Source: Arthrobacter burdickii (GTDB lineage Bacteria; Actinomycetota; Actinomycetes; Actinomycetales; Micrococcaceae). From it: a DNA stretch of 64,000 bases. The translations under genes were made by a program, and so were the position numbers. The number at the start of each line of letters is the position of its first letter. Within the stretch, counting starts at the first letter, position 1. The notes under the pieces are model-generated. The model had not been told where the DNA came from. It ran no database searches and saw only the letters and a list, made by a program, of their open reading frames with translations. This document shows, in pieces, positions 45,469-54,830 of this stretch. The stretch covers positions 2,542,001-2,606,000 of the forward strand of contig NZ_JAROCG010000001.1 in the NCBI RefSeq assembly GCF_030433645.1, in the 5' to 3' direction.

Positions 45469-46542
45469 CTACTCGACCGTTCCGCCGTCGGCGATGGCGT
45501 CGCGACGTGCCTGCGCCTCCTCCGGTGGCAGGGATCCGCGCTGGATCGTCGACGCTGCGTCCCGCGCCACCCTGCGCAGCCGCTTGTCGGAGACGTCGCG
45601 CTCACCGACGGCCTGCGGCGTCCAGGCATTGAGGTCCTCCTCGCTGAACCCCGTCTTCGACGGCCTGCGCTTCGGGGTGAACCCCGTAGCGCCCTCGGCC
45701 AGCCTGCGGGTGATGAGGAGGAAGCCGGTGTGGGCGACCATGCGATGGTCGGGACGGACGGCGAGTCCCTCGAGGTGCCAGCCGCGCACCATCGACTCCC
45801 AGCCCTCGGGTTCCGTGAAGCGCCCGTCGGCCCGGATCGCCTCGGCGGTGCGGGACAGCTGCGTCACCGTGGCGACGTAGCTGATCCAGACGCCGCCCGC
45901 GGCGAGCACGGTGGCGACGGCGTCCAGGCACTCCCAGGGTGCGAGCATGTCGAGGACGACGCGGTCCACCGAGCCTGGTTCCTCGTGCTCCACGACCTGC
46001 TCCTGGAAGTCGCCCAGCGTGATCTGCCAGGCCGGGTGGGGCCCGCCGAAGATCGTCTCGACGTTCCCCCGGGCTATGTCGGCGAATTCCTCGCGGCGCT
46101 CGAACGAGTGGAGGTAGCCGGAATCGCCGACCGCCCGCAGGAGCGAGATGGAGAGCGCCCCCGAACCGACGCCTGCCTCGACAACGCGCGCTCCCGGATA
46201 GATGTCGGCCATTGTCACGATCTGTCCCGCGTCCTTCGGGTACACGACGGCCGCGCCGCGGGGCATGGACAGCACGAAGTCCGACAGCAGTGGCCGCAGC
46301 GCCTGGTACAGCTGGCCGGTGGTGTTCTCGAGGATGGTTCCCTCGGTGGCACCGATGAGGGCGTCGTGCTGCAGGAAGCCCTTGTGCGTGTGGAAGGCGC
46401 CGCCCGGGGTGAGGGTGATGGTATTCATCCGGCCCTTCTCGTCAGTCAGCTGGACGCGCTCACCGGCGCGGAACGGGCCGCGGCGGGCCGCCGCGCCGTG
46501 GGGACCGGCGGGCGCTTCGGGGGTGGTCTGGGTGGTACTCAT
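45469..46542 (-). CDS. trmI: tRNA (adenine-58-N1)-methyltransferase TrmI
   Basis: A 357-residue SAM-dependent tRNA methyltransferase. The N-terminal small domain (RAGERVQLTDEKGRMNTITL) is followed by the catalytic domain: VVYPKDAGQIVTMADIYPG, VVEAGVGSGALSISLLRAVG (SAM motif I) and VVLDMLAPWE (motif IV). The C-terminal 60 residues (RRPSKTGFSEEDLNAWTPQA) are typical of actinobacterial TrmI, which often neighbours the proteasome operon. The ATG at 46542 has AAGGACG upstream. Confidence 0.93.
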   Translation of the reverse strand: MSTTQTTPEAPAGPHGAAARRGPFRAGERVQLTDEKGRMNTITLTPGGAFHTHKGFLQHDALIGATEGTILENTTGQLYQALRPLLSDFVLSMPRGAAVVYPKDAGQIVTMADIYPGARVVEAGVGSGALSISLLRAVGDSGYLHSFERREEFADIARGNVETIFGGPHPAWQITLGDFQEQVVEHEEPGSVDRVVLDMLAPWECLDAVATVLAAGGVWISYVATVTQLSRTAEAIRADGRFTEPEGWESMVRGWHLEGLAVRPDHRMVAHTGFLLITRRLAEGATGFTPKRRPSKTGFSEEDLNAWTPQAVGERDVSDKRLRRVARDAASTIQRGSLPPEEAQARRDAIADGGTVE

Positions 46543-46670
46543 GGTTCGTCCTTCGGCGGCCGGCGGACCGGCATCGTGGTGGAAGTGGATCTGGAAGCGG
46601 GATCTGGAAGCGTATCTGACAGGGAATGGAGGAGGCAGGCGGCCTGCACGCCGGGGGCAGGGGTTCTGAC

Positions 46671-47825
46671 CTAGGGACCGGGCGTGGCCTTGCCGGTGAT
46701 GGCCTGGACGACCGTCCGCTGGTGCAGCACGCCCGTCACGGCACCCTGGGGGTTGATGACGGCGTACTCGTTCCCCTCGAGCCGGGCGAGGAACTGCAGG
46801 AGTTCCTGGCCCGCGGCCGACTCCGGCACGTAGGCGCCGGCAGCCAGCCGACGTGCCGCGGTGTTGACGGCCGTGGTCGCGGCCACGTCGTCGGGGACGG
46901 CGAGGAGCGCGGCCTCGTCGACGACGGCCTCGGGCTCGCCGGAGGGTCCGGTCAGGACGACGGCGGCTCCGGGGTTGTCCCGCAGGAGCCGGTGCGCGGC
47001 GAGGACCGTGGTGCCCGCGGGGACACCGACGGCGCGCTGCTGCAGCCGGCCGGCACTGATGGCGGGGAGGCGCAGGCGCATGCGCGCATTCTCGATGGCG
47101 GCCGTGGCGCCCATCCACAGGGAGGCGCCCATGACGACGGTGAGGACGATGACCAGGAGGTCGGGGCCGCGCCCCTGTAGCAACTGGATGCCCACCACCG
47201 ACGCGAGCAGGAGGAGGACGATGATGCGTCCGGCCCAGCCGGCCGCCACCGTGCCCTTCTCCTGGCTGCCGGTCGCCTTCCAGACCGCGCTCTCGACGAG
47301 GCGCCCGCCGTCCAGCGGCAGGCCCGGCAGCACGTTGAACAGGGCGACGAGGAGGTTGGCCCAGACCAGGATGGTGGCGAGCAGATAGGACACCGACCCG
47401 GGCGTGAGGGCCTGCAGGATGACCCACCCGAGGCCCGCGAGGACGAAGTTCGCCGCGGGCCCGGCGAGGGCGACGGCGAGGGACCTGCCCGGCGAGGCGT
47501 TGAAGCTCGCGAACTGCGTGTGGCCGCCCCAGAGGTTCAGGACGATCCGGGTGGTCGGCCAGCCGAAGGCACGCGCGGTGAGGGCGTGGGCCAGTTCATG
47601 GATGAGCACGGACGCGGCGAGGAGCAGGGCGTAGCCGAGGGCGACGGCGTAGGCGCCGGCACCGATACCCGGGAACGTCTGCGAGACGCGCGGCCCGAAC
47701 ACGAGCACGATGAAGGCCGTGATGACGAACCAGGACCATGCGAGGACCACGGGGATGCCCGCGAGTCGGCCGAGCGACAGCCCGGGGCTCCGCTGCGTCC
47801 GGGCCGGTTGCCGGCCGCTACTCAT
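46671..47825 (-). CDS. Site-2-protease-like M50 metallopeptidase with CBS domains
   Basis: A 384-residue intramembrane zinc protease. The first zinc motif is VLIHELAHALTAR, the second metal ligand is in NVLPGLPLDGGRLVES; six TM helices surround them. A pair of CBS-like domains follows (about 240-384, PAGTTVLAAHRLLRDNPG and EGNEYAVINPQGAVTGVLHQ). The ATG at 47825 overlaps the HAD gene by 8 bp, so translation is coupled. Substrates are unknown. Confidence 0.88.
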   Translation of the reverse strand: MSSGRQPARTQRSPGLSLGRLAGIPVVLAWSWFVITAFIVLVFGPRVSQTFPGIGAGAYAVALGYALLLAASVLIHELAHALTARAFGWPTTRIVLNLWGGHTQFASFNASPGRSLAVALAGPAANFVLAGLGWVILQALTPGSVSYLLATILVWANLLVALFNVLPGLPLDGGRLVESAVWKATGSQEKGTVAAGWAGRIIVLLLLASVVGIQLLQGRGPDLLVIVLTVVMGASLWMGATAAIENARMRLRLPAISAGRLQQRAVGVPAGTTVLAAHRLLRDNPGAAVVLTGPSGEPEAVVDEAALLAVPDDVAATTAVNTAARRLAAGAYVPESAAGQELLQFLARLEGNEYAVINPQGAVTGVLHQRTVVQAITGKATPGP

Positions 47826-48585
47826 GCCGGTCCTCGCCCGTCTCCTCCGGCAGGAGCGCGGCGAGATCGGCGGGCGTCCGGCCCTCCAGAGTGTCCCAGT
47901 CGGTGCGGCGCCCGTCGGGCGGCAGGGGGACGAAGTGGGGAACGGCGAGCGTGACGAGCCCTGCGGCGAGGGCCGAGGTGACACCCGGCAGGGAGTCCTC
48001 GATGGCGACGACCCGGTCCTTCCGGAGCCCGGGGTGATCCGCCGCCAGCAGGTCGAAGCCCAGCTGGTAGGCCTCCGGATCCGGCTTGCCGGCGCTCACG
48101 CGGTCACCGGTGACGAGGTGGGAGAAGGTGCCTTCGGGCAGCTGCGCGGCGATCTCGCCGGCGAGGAGGCTCTCGGACATCGTGACCATGGCGCACGGGA
48201 CGCCTTCCGCCCGCAGGGCCGAGAGCAGCTCGCGCGCTCCCGGGCGCCAGGGCACGGCGGCGCGCACGTCCGCGGCCACGCGGTCCGTCAGGTGCTCGAT
48301 GATGCTGCGGATGTCCAGCGCGACGCCGGCCCGCTGGAGCACGCCGGCGGAGTACTCGAGGGCCTGGCCGACGAGGGTGGTCGCCTGCTCGGTGGTCCAG
48401 GTTCCGCCGTGGGACTCGACCAGTTCCTTCTCCGCCCGGATCCAGTACGGCTCCGTGTCGACGATCGTCCCGTCCATGTCCCACAGCACGCCCTGCAGTC
48501 CCCGGACGTTTCCCGACCGTCCAGAGACGGTCCGGTGGATCTCGGTCGGACGGGTTCGGACACTGCCGGTGAGGTGGTTGGACAT
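47818..48585 (-). CDS. HAD-superfamily phosphatase (beta-phosphoglucomutase-like)
   Basis: A 255-residue HAD subfamily IA phosphohydrolase: nucleophile motif VLWDMDGTIVDTEP, motif II in CAMVTMSESL, motif III Lys in RVSAGKPDPEAY and motif IV VVAIEDSLPGVTSA. The first 30 residues are a non-conserved extension (SGRSGNVRGLQGVL precedes the domain). The substrate is not predictable. It overlaps the M50 gene downstream. Confidence 0.87.
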   Translation of the reverse strand: MSNHLTGSVRTRPTEIHRTVSGRSGNVRGLQGVLWDMDGTIVDTEPYWIRAEKELVESHGGTWTTEQATTLVGQALEYSAGVLQRAGVALDIRSIIEHLTDRVAADVRAAVPWRPGARELLSALRAEGVPCAMVTMSESLLAGEIAAQLPEGTFSHLVTGDRVSAGKPDPEAYQLGFDLLAADHPGLRKDRVVAIEDSLPGVTSALAAGLVTLAVPHFVPLPPDGRRTDWDTLEGRTPADLAALLPEETGEDRHE

Positions 48586-48690
48586 GCCTTCAAGTCTACG
48601 GTGACCCCTTGACGGACCCGCGCGTCAGCTCTCCGCGTAGCCGCCGAACCCCGCCTGACATGGCCGCGCGCAGGGGTTTAGGGTGAGACG

Positions 48691-49581
48691 GTGGACAGCT
48701 TCGAAGAGAACCAGCCGACCGGCGTACAGGACCTTTTCCAGGATGCCGGCGAGCCAGAGCGCCGTATCACCGTCATGCTCGCGGCCTTCGAGGGCTGGAA
48801 CGACGCCGGGGAAGCGGCCAGCGACGCCCTGAAGTACATGGGCCGGTACTTCGGCAGTGAGCGCGTCTCGACCATCGACGCCGACGAGTTCTACGACTTC
48901 CAGTTCACCCGGCCCATGATCAAGCGGAACTCCTCGGGCCAGCGGCGGATCAAATGGCCCAACACGCGCATCAGCAAGGCGGTCGTCCCGAAGTCCAACG
49001 TCGACCTGATCCTTGTCAACGGGGTCGAGCCCTCCTACAAGTGGCGCGCCTATACCGCCGAGCTCGTCGCCCTGGCAAAGGAGCTCAGCGTCGACTGCAT
49101 CGTCCTCGTCGGAGCACTGCTGGCCGACGTCCCGCACTCGCGCCCCATCCCCGTCACGGTCACCTCCGACGACGACCTCGTCCGGGAGAGCCTGGACGTC
49201 GAGCCGTCGACGTACGAGGGCCCGATCGGCATCGTCGGCGTGCTGGCCGAGATGGGTCTGCTCGCCGATATCCCCACCATGTCCCTCTGGGCCGCCGTCC
49301 CCCACTACGTGGGCCAGTCGCCGTCGCCGAAGGCCCAGCTGGCCCTGCTGAACAAGCTCGAGGAGATCCTGCAGATCACGGTGGACACCCACGTGCTGAC
49401 GGAGGAATCGGAGGCCTGGGAGCGGGGAGTGGACGAGCTCGCCACCGAGGACCCCGAGGTCGCGGCCTACGTGCGCCAGCTCGAGGAGGCCAAGGACACT
49501 GTGGACCTCCCGGAGGCGAGCGGCGAGTCGATCGCCCGTGAGTTCGAGCGCTACCTGAAGAAGCGCCGCCGCGAACAGTAG
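48691..49581 (+). CDS. PAC2-family protein
   Basis: A 296-residue member of the PAC2 family (proteasome assembly chaperone 2-like). The conserved beginning VMLAAFEGWNDAGEAASDAL is followed by the FQFTRPMIK segment and LVGALLADVPHSRPIPVT. The C-terminal acidic/basic helix (SIAREFERYLKKRRREQ) is typical. A chaperone role in proteasome assembly is not shown in bacteria, but the co-location with Pup-proteasome genes is suggestive. The gene starts with GTG 48691. Confidence 0.85.
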   Translation: MDSFEENQPTGVQDLFQDAGEPERRITVMLAAFEGWNDAGEAASDALKYMGRYFGSERVSTIDADEFYDFQFTRPMIKRNSSGQRRIKWPNTRISKAVVPKSNVDLILVNGVEPSYKWRAYTAELVALAKELSVDCIVLVGALLADVPHSRPIPVTVTSDDDLVRESLDVEPSTYEGPIGIVGVLAEMGLLADIPTMSLWAAVPHYVGQSPSPKAQLALLNKLEEILQITVDTHVLTEESEAWERGVDELATEDPEVAAYVRQLEEAKDTVDLPEASGESIAREFERYLKKRRREQ

Positions 49582-49688
49582 GCCGGCCGGACGCCGACGG
49601 GGCGCGAGACTCCTGTCGGCCCGGCTGCGGTCGCCAGCCGGGACGGGCACATCCACCGGGCCGACGGTGGCGGGGGCAGAACCGCCCC

Positions 49689-49726
49689 GCGGACGCTAGA
49701 GGCGGACGCTAGAGACGGACGCCGAG
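49689..49726. repeat. 13-bp tandem repeats across the mshC stop codon
   Basis: GCGGACGCTAGAG occurs twice exactly (49689-49701, 49702-49714) and once degenerately (49715-49726). The third unit encodes the last mshC codons and the second contains the stop. Confidence 0.8.
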
Positions 49727-50983
49727 CAGGGCGTCGAGGACATCGGCAAGGTCCTGCCGATGCGTTCCGCCTTCCGCTCCTGCGCGTGCTCCCCTTGCCC
49801 ATGCGTCCACCGCGGCAAGGGCGGACGGCGCATCGAGGTCGTTCGCCAGGTGCCCCCGGATGGCCTCCCGCACTACGGCGATGTCGGCCTTCCGCGCACC
49901 GTCGGCGGCTGCACGCCAGGCCGCGAGGCGGGCGATGCCCTCGTCCAGCACGGCATCCGTCCAGGACCAGTCCGAGCGATAGTGGTGCGCGAGGATGGCA
50001 AGGCGGATGGCTGCAGGATCGACGCCGGCCTGGCGGAGCTTCGACACGAGGACCAGGTTTCCCCTGGACTTGCTCATCTTCCCGCCGTCGTACCCGACCA
50101 TCCCGGCGTGCGCATAGTGCCGGGCCAGCGGGGTACCGCTGGTCGCCCAGGCGTGGGACGCGCTCATCTCATGGTGGGGGAACACGAGGTCCGAGCCGCC
50201 GCCCTGCACGGTGAAGGGGGCCGGCAGGAACCGCTGCGCGATGATTGCGCATTCGATGTGCCAGCCGGGCCGTCCGTCACCCAGGGCGCCGCCGGGCCAG
50301 CTCGGCTCTCCCGCGCGTGCCGTACGCCAGAGGAGCGGATCGAGCGCGTTGCGCTTGTGCGGGCGCTGCGGGTCCCCGCCACGTTCCGCCGACAGCTCGA
50401 GCATGGTCCCGGCGTCGAGGTGCGAGACCTGGCCGAGGAACCAGCGGGCAGGGTCGTGCTCATCGAGCGAGGCTGCGGAGTCGAGGGAGAAGTAGACGTC
50501 GCCGTCCGGCTCCCCGTCCTCCCCGGGCACCGCGTAGGCGAGCCCGCGGCCCACCAGCTCCTCGACCGCCGGGACGATCCAGCCGATCGCCTCGACGGCG
50601 CCGATGTAGTGGTCCGGGGGCAGGACGTTCAGTGCCTCCATGTCCTCGCGGAACAGCGCGATCTGGTCGGCAGCGAGATCCTGCCAGTCGACGCCGGTGG
50701 CCGTGGCGCGCTCGAGCAGGGGATCGTCGACGTCCGTCACGTTCTGGACGTAGGACACCGCTGCTCCGGCGTCGCGCCAGGTGCGGTTGAGGAGGTCGAA
50801 GGCGACGTAGGTGGACGCGTGGCCGAGGTGGGTCGCGTCGTAGGGAGTGATGCCGCAGACGTAGAGGCTGTGCTCAGGGTGCTGCCCGAGTGGCGCCAGC
50901 TCCTGGAGGGCGGTGTCGAAGAGGCTGATGCCCGACTGGGTGCCGTCGAGTTCTGGGACAGGAGTCGAATTCCACGCAATCAC
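49709..50983 (-). CDS. mshC: Mycothiol ligase MshC (Cys-GlcN-Ins ligase)
   Basis: A 424-residue ATP-dependent ligase that joins L-cysteine to GlcN-Ins, the third step of mycothiol synthesis. It resembles cysteinyl-tRNA synthetase without the anticodon domain: [19 protein letters not shown] (zinc Cys and HIGH-like motif), [14 protein letters not shown], and [10 protein letters not shown]. The GTG at 50983 has AAGG eight bases upstream; the longer frame runs antisense to uppP. Presence of mshC confirms an actinobacterium that uses mycothiol. Confidence 0.95.
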   Translation of the reverse strand: MIAWNSTPVPELDGTQSGISLFDTALQELAPLGQHPEHSLYVCGITPYDATHLGHASTYVAFDLLNRTWRDAGAAVSYVQNVTDVDDPLLERATATGVDWQDLAADQIALFREDMEALNVLPPDHYIGAVEAIGWIVPAVEELVGRGLAYAVPGEDGEPDGDVYFSLDSAASLDEHDPARWFLGQVSHLDAGTMLELSAERGGDPQRPHKRNALDPLLWRTARAGEPSWPGGALGDGRPGWHIECAIIAQRFLPAPFTVQGGGSDLVFPHHEMSASHAWATSGTPLARHYAHAGMVGYDGGKMSKSRGNLVLVSKLRQAGVDPAAIRLAILAHHYRSDWSWTDAVLDEGIARLAAWRAAADGARKADIAVVREAIRGHLANDLDAPSALAAVDAWARGARAGAEGGTHRQDLADVLDALLGVRL

Positions 50984-51006
50984 ACGTTCTACCTTACGGC
51001 CCGGCG

Positions 51007-51831
51007 TCAGGCGCTGATGACGCCGAAGCCGAGCAGCACGTATAGGGCCAGGCCGAGCAGGATGCGGTACCAGACGAAGAGGCCGTACCCGCGGGTGGTG
51101 ACGTACTTGAGGAACCACCCGATGATGGCGAAGCCGACCACGAAGGCGACCAGGGTGGCCAGTGCCGTCTCGGGCAGGGCGTAGGGCCCGGTCTCGTCGT
51201 AGCTCTTGGCGAGCTGGAACACTCCGCTGCCGAAGACGGCGGGAATGGCGAGCAGGAACGAGTAGCGCGCCGCCGCCTCGCGGGTGTATCCCATGAGCAG
51301 GCCCGCGGTGATGGTGCCCCCGGACCGCGACACGCCCGGGATCAGGGCCAATGCCTGCGCGAGTCCGTACAGGATGCCGTGCGGGTAGGTCAGCTTCGAA
51401 AGCTCGCGTTCCTGCCGGCCCACGTGATCGGCGACGGCGAGGATGAGGCCGAAGACGATCAGCATGGTGGCCACGATCCACAGGCTCCGGAACGTGCTCT
51501 CGATCTGGTCCTGGAACAGCAGCCCGAGCAGGACGATCGGCACGCTGCCGAGAATGACCAGCCAGCCCATGCGGACATCCGGGTCGTTCCGGGGCACCGT
51601 GCCACTCAAAGCGCCGAACCAGGCCTTGACGATCCGCACGATGTCCCGCCAGAAGAACACGACGACGGCGGTCTCCGTGCCGAGCTGCGTGATGGCGGTG
51701 AAGGCCGCCCCCGGATCCTGCGCGTTCGGCAGGAGTTCTCCCACGATGCGCAGGTGTGCGCTCGATGAAATGGGTAGGAACTCGGTAAGGCCCTGGATGA
51801 ACCCCAGGATGGCTGCTTCTATCCAATTCAC
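51007..51831 (-). CDS. uppP: Undecaprenyl-diphosphatase UppP (BacA)
   Basis: A 274-residue integral membrane phosphatase recycling undecaprenyl diphosphate for cell-wall synthesis; it gives bacitracin tolerance when overexpressed. The conserved E-rich region is [18 protein letters not shown] and the second motif [17 protein letters not shown]. Eight TM segments are visible. It starts with GTG 51831 and is followed 23 bp later by mshC, a common arrangement. Confidence 0.95.
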   Translation of the reverse strand: MNWIEAAILGFIQGLTEFLPISSSAHLRIVGELLPNAQDPGAAFTAITQLGTETAVVVFFWRDIVRIVKAWFGALSGTVPRNDPDVRMGWLVILGSVPIVLLGLLFQDQIESTFRSLWIVATMLIVFGLILAVADHVGRQERELSKLTYPHGILYGLAQALALIPGVSRSGGTITAGLLMGYTREAAARYSFLLAIPAVFGSGVFQLAKSYDETGPYALPETALATLVAFVVGFAIIGWFLKYVTTRGYGLFVWYRILLGLALYVLLGFGVISA

Positions 51832-51880
51832 TCTTACGACCCTAAGCCATGCGGCCGGGGACAGGCTTTAGGCTTGCTCC

Positions 51881-52816
51881 ATGCAACGGCGAAACGTGGG
51901 AGCGAGCGGCCTGGCCGTCTCTGCGCTGGGACTCGGCACCATGAACTGGGGCCAGGAGGTCAACGAGGAAGCCGCACGCGAGCAGCTCCGCATCTTCGCC
52001 GAGGCCGGCGGCACGCTGGTCGAGACCGCCGCACGCTACGGGGAGGGCCAGGCGGAAGCCATGCTGGGCGGCTTCATGGGCGATACCGTGGCCCGCTCCG
52101 AGCTCGTGCTGGTGGTGCAGGGCGGCACGACCCGCTCCGGCAGCAGGCGCCTGGACGGCTCACGCCGGGGCCTGCTCGACTCGCTGGATGCCTCGCTGTC
52201 GCTGCTCGGTACCGATCACGTGGATGTCTGGCTCGCACCCTCCCCCGACCCGTCCGTTCCCCTGCAGGAGACCCTGAGCGCGCTCGAGGTCGCCTATGGA
52301 ACGGGACGCGCGCGCTATGTCGGCGTGTCCAACTACTCGGGGTGGGAATTCGCACGCGCGGCGGCGACGGCGTCGTTCCCGCTCCTCGTCAACGACGTCG
52401 AGTACTCGCTGGTGAGCCGCGGCGCCGAGCGGGAGGTCCTCCCCGCGGCCGAGGCCTTCGGTGCGTCGATCCTCGCGTGGGGCTCGCTCGGCCGCGGCGT
52501 ACTGACCGGGAAGTACCGTGGCAGGATCCCCTCCGAATCACGCGGGGCGTCCGACCTGTGGTCGCCATACGTGGAGCCCTACCTCTCGGGGAAGCCGCAG
52601 CGGATCACCGAGGCACTGTGCACTGCATCACGCGGGCTCGATCTCCAGCCCCACGAACTGGCGCTGCGCTGGCTCCTGCACCGGCCGGGGGTGGCCTCGG
52701 CGATCGTGGGTGCGCGGACGGCCCAGCAACTCAAGGAAATCCTCCAGACCGGTGATGCGCCGGTCGCAGCGCCCATCGCCGAGGTCCTCGACGAGGTTTC
52801 AGCGCTCGCGACCTGA
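51881..52816 (+). CDS. Aldo/keto reductase-family protein with altered catalytic tetrad
   Basis: A 311-residue AKR-like TIM barrel. The N-terminus (RRNVGASGLAVSALGLGTMN) and C-terminal cofactor region (VASAIVGARTAQQLKEIL) are well kept, but the tetrad is not: Asp is replaced by Glu48 (LVETAARYG), Tyr53 is kept, the Lys position is Gln80 (LVLVVQGG), and the His position is Pro120 (VDVWLAPSPD). It may bind NADPH without classical reduction or act as a regulatory/structural protein. It is divergent from uppP. Confidence 0.82.
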   Translation: MQRRNVGASGLAVSALGLGTMNWGQEVNEEAAREQLRIFAEAGGTLVETAARYGEGQAEAMLGGFMGDTVARSELVLVVQGGTTRSGSRRLDGSRRGLLDSLDASLSLLGTDHVDVWLAPSPDPSVPLQETLSALEVAYGTGRARYVGVSNYSGWEFARAAATASFPLLVNDVEYSLVSRGAEREVLPAAEAFGASILAWGSLGRGVLTGKYRGRIPSESRGASDLWSPYVEPYLSGKPQRITEALCTASRGLDLQPHELALRWLLHRPGVASAIVGARTAQQLKEILQTGDAPVAAPIAEVLDEVSALAT

Positions 52817-52928
52817 CACGGCTTCCAGTCGGTCCGCGCAGCGGCTGACGACAGGGACCGACTGTGGTGGCTGACCGTGGCAAGCGAGGGCCCGTGGCCT
52901 ACGCCCGGGTCTTCCTCAGCGCTCTAGG

Positions 52929-53210
52929 TCAGGTTCGATCAGGTGCGGCTTCGGCCTCGATCAGGTCCGGCGCGTAGTCGGCCTCGTCCTCGCTGTCGTC
53001 GTCGTCCGGCTCCTCATAGATCTCGAGCGGAGTCACTTCGCCGAAGGCGTCATAGAGCGCTTCCTCGTAGACCTCGAAGGCATCCGCGATGCCGAGGTAT
53101 GCCGCTTCCACCGCCGGGTCGTCTTCCCGCCGTCGTGACGCCGAGGCTGCAAGATGCTCTTCAAGGGCCGTCACGAGGGACTGGAGCGCGACACGCGGAT
53201 CTATGCTCAT
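52929..53210 (-). CDS. Small acidic conserved protein
   Basis: A 93-residue acidic protein; an N-terminal helical part (DPRVALQSLVTALEEHL, AYLGIADAFEVYEEALYDAF) is followed by a Glu/Asp-rich tail (EEPDDDDSEDEADYAPDL). Function unknown. It is divergent from the DUF5703 gene, a pairing I recall in related actinobacteria. The ATG at 53210 is preceded by a plausible ribosome site. Confidence 0.6.
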   Translation of the reverse strand: MSIDPRVALQSLVTALEEHLAASASRRREDDPAVEAAYLGIADAFEVYEEALYDAFGEVTPLEIYEEPDDDDSEDEADYAPDLIEAEAAPDRT

Positions 53211-53251
53211 GCACTAGACGTTATCGGTAAAGTGATCAAAATTGGAGGGAT

Positions 53252-53485
53252 ATGCGAGAACATTTTCTGAACGCAACGGCCGTCCGGAAGCGCGACTACG
53301 GGCGGCAGTACGAGTACCTGGTCCTGACCGTGAATGCCGGAGAGTCCTTGCCCGCGGCCCGGAAACTCCTCACGGAACACGCCGAGTACGGCAAGTGGGA
53401 ACTCGAGCGGAGCTGCATCTATCTGGGCGGCAGCAGGCGCTACTGGCTGCGGCGGAAGGTCCTGCGCGTAGAGCGCACGGCATAG
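53252..53485 (+). CDS. DUF5703-family protein
   Basis: A 77-residue actinobacterial protein of unknown function, recognised by DYGRQYEYLVLTVNAGESL, AARKLLTEHAEYGKWELER and YLGGSRRYWLRRKVLR. Compact alpha/beta, no membrane segment. The ATG at 53252 follows a GGAGGG. Confidence 0.82.
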   Translation: MREHFLNATAVRKRDYGRQYEYLVLTVNAGESLPAARKLLTEHAEYGKWELERSCIYLGGSRRYWLRRKVLRVERTA

Positions 53486-53563
53486 ACCCCTGCGGGCCGC
53501 GAGGACAGCCGCCAGTGCGGCCGCCCTGCAAGCCCGGACAGGCCCTCGTCTTCCAGGCTCACG

Positions 53564-54736
53564 CTAGACCGACGGCGGACCGAGCAGGGCCGTGGCGACC
53601 GTCGCCCGCGCGGATTCCTCCGTCGACGGGTGGAACTGCCCGGCCAGCGCGTCGCGGTGGAGCCGCACCGCTTCCGAGGACGCCGCGAATCCGGATCCCC
53701 CACCGACATGAAGGGCGGTGGCAGTCGCTGCAACCGCTGCCTCGACGGCGTGGGTCTTGAGCGTCACGAGGCGTGCGAACCACTGGGAGCCGACCTCCAC
53801 CCGCCCATCCAGGTCCTGGGTCACGCTGCGCAGCTCGGCCTCCGCTCCGGTCCGCTGCATCGCAGCCCCGGCCAGGAGGTTCCGGAGCACGGGATCCTCG
53901 GACAGAGGGCGGTCCGCGACATGGCTGCGACGCCGGGACAGGGACTGCGACGCCAGGTCGAGGGCCCGATCCGCGATACCCAGGTACACGGAGGCGATGA
54001 GGGTCTCGAATGCCGCGAAGATCCCGAAGACCAGGAGGTCCGCATTCGGTCCCACCGGCACACGACGGAACACCGCGTCGGCCCGGACCCGGACATCGGA
54101 CAGGCGCGTGGTGTTGGACTGCGTGGCGCGCATCCCCAGCGGGTTCCAGTCCTCCACGGTCTCCACCCCAGGGGTGCCGCGGGGGACGAACGCGTGCAGG
54201 ATGACGTCGTCGTCGCCCTCCCGGCCCTCGAGCTTGCCGAAGATCCCGAGCCGGGTCCACACCGGTGACAGGCTCGTGAACACCTTCGTGCCGGTGTAGC
54301 TGAAGCCGCCGTCCGGCAGGCGGTCCACCCGCGTCAGCGAATCGAACAGGACGGCGTCGTTGCCCGGTTCCGAGACGCCGAACGCGAACACCTCGCCCCG
54401 CGCGGCTTCATCGAGGACGAACTGCAGCGACGCGTCACCGCGATCCGCCAGCAGGCCCGCCACAGCTGTCCAGACGAGGTGCATGTTCACGCCCAGGGCG
54501 GTCGCGGGTGCGGCCGCGGCGAGTGCTCGCTGTGCCGCGGCGGCCCGGCCCATCCCCCCGCCGTCGCCCACGGGTACCTCCGCCAGTATCCGGAGGTAGC
54601 CGGACGCGGCGAGCTCGTCGAAATCCTCCGTGAAGAAGGCATTGGCCGCGTCGTAGCGGGCCGCCCTCTCGCGGAAGCGTTCGAGCATCTCCGCGGGCAG
54701 GAGTTGCCCGGAAGCACCTTCCGTCATCGTCGCCAC
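53564..54736 (-). CDS. Acyl-CoA dehydrogenase-family flavoprotein
   Basis: A 390-residue ACAD-fold protein. The N-terminal helical domain (about 1-120), beta domain (FGVSEPGNDAVLFDSLTRVD, TGTKVFTSLSPVWTRLG, DWNPLGMRATQSNTTRLSDV) and C-terminal helical bundle are present. The family member could be a monooxygenase-like or dehydrogenase enzyme; the active-site Glu cannot be placed with certainty. It starts with GTG (54736); an ATG three codons later is possible. It is the last gene before a 15-bp repeat array. Confidence 0.75.
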   Translation of the reverse strand: MATMTEGASGQLLPAEMLERFRERAARYDAANAFFTEDFDELAASGYLRILAEVPVGDGGGMGRAAAAQRALAAAAPATALGVNMHLVWTAVAGLLADRGDASLQFVLDEAARGEVFAFGVSEPGNDAVLFDSLTRVDRLPDGGFSYTGTKVFTSLSPVWTRLGIFGKLEGREGDDDVILHAFVPRGTPGVETVEDWNPLGMRATQSNTTRLSDVRVRADAVFRRVPVGPNADLLVFGIFAAFETLIASVYLGIADRALDLASQSLSRRRSHVADRPLSEDPVLRNLLAGAAMQRTGAEAELRSVTQDLDGRVEVGSQWFARLVTLKTHAVEAAVAATATALHVGGGSGFAASSEAVRLHRDALAGQFHPSTEESARATVATALLGPPSV

Positions 54737-54757
54737 GTGTCGTCCCGTTCCGTGCTC

Positions 54758-54830
54758 GGTAGGTGGTTCTTCAGGAGGTGGGTTATCAGGAGGCGGTTTC
54801 TCAGGAGGTGGTTCCTCAGTAGGTGGTGAG
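54758..54830. repeat. 15-bp tandem repeats carrying in-frame stop codons at the peptidase 3-prime end
   Basis: Units CAGGAGGTGGGTTAT, CAGGAGGCGGTTTCT and CAGGAGGTGGTTCCT (54772, 54787, 54802), with partial units on each side. On the minus strand each unit ends in TGA. The first TGA (54818-54816) is the stop of the M20 peptidase, and the others are in the same frame because the period is a multiple of three. Confidence 0.9.
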
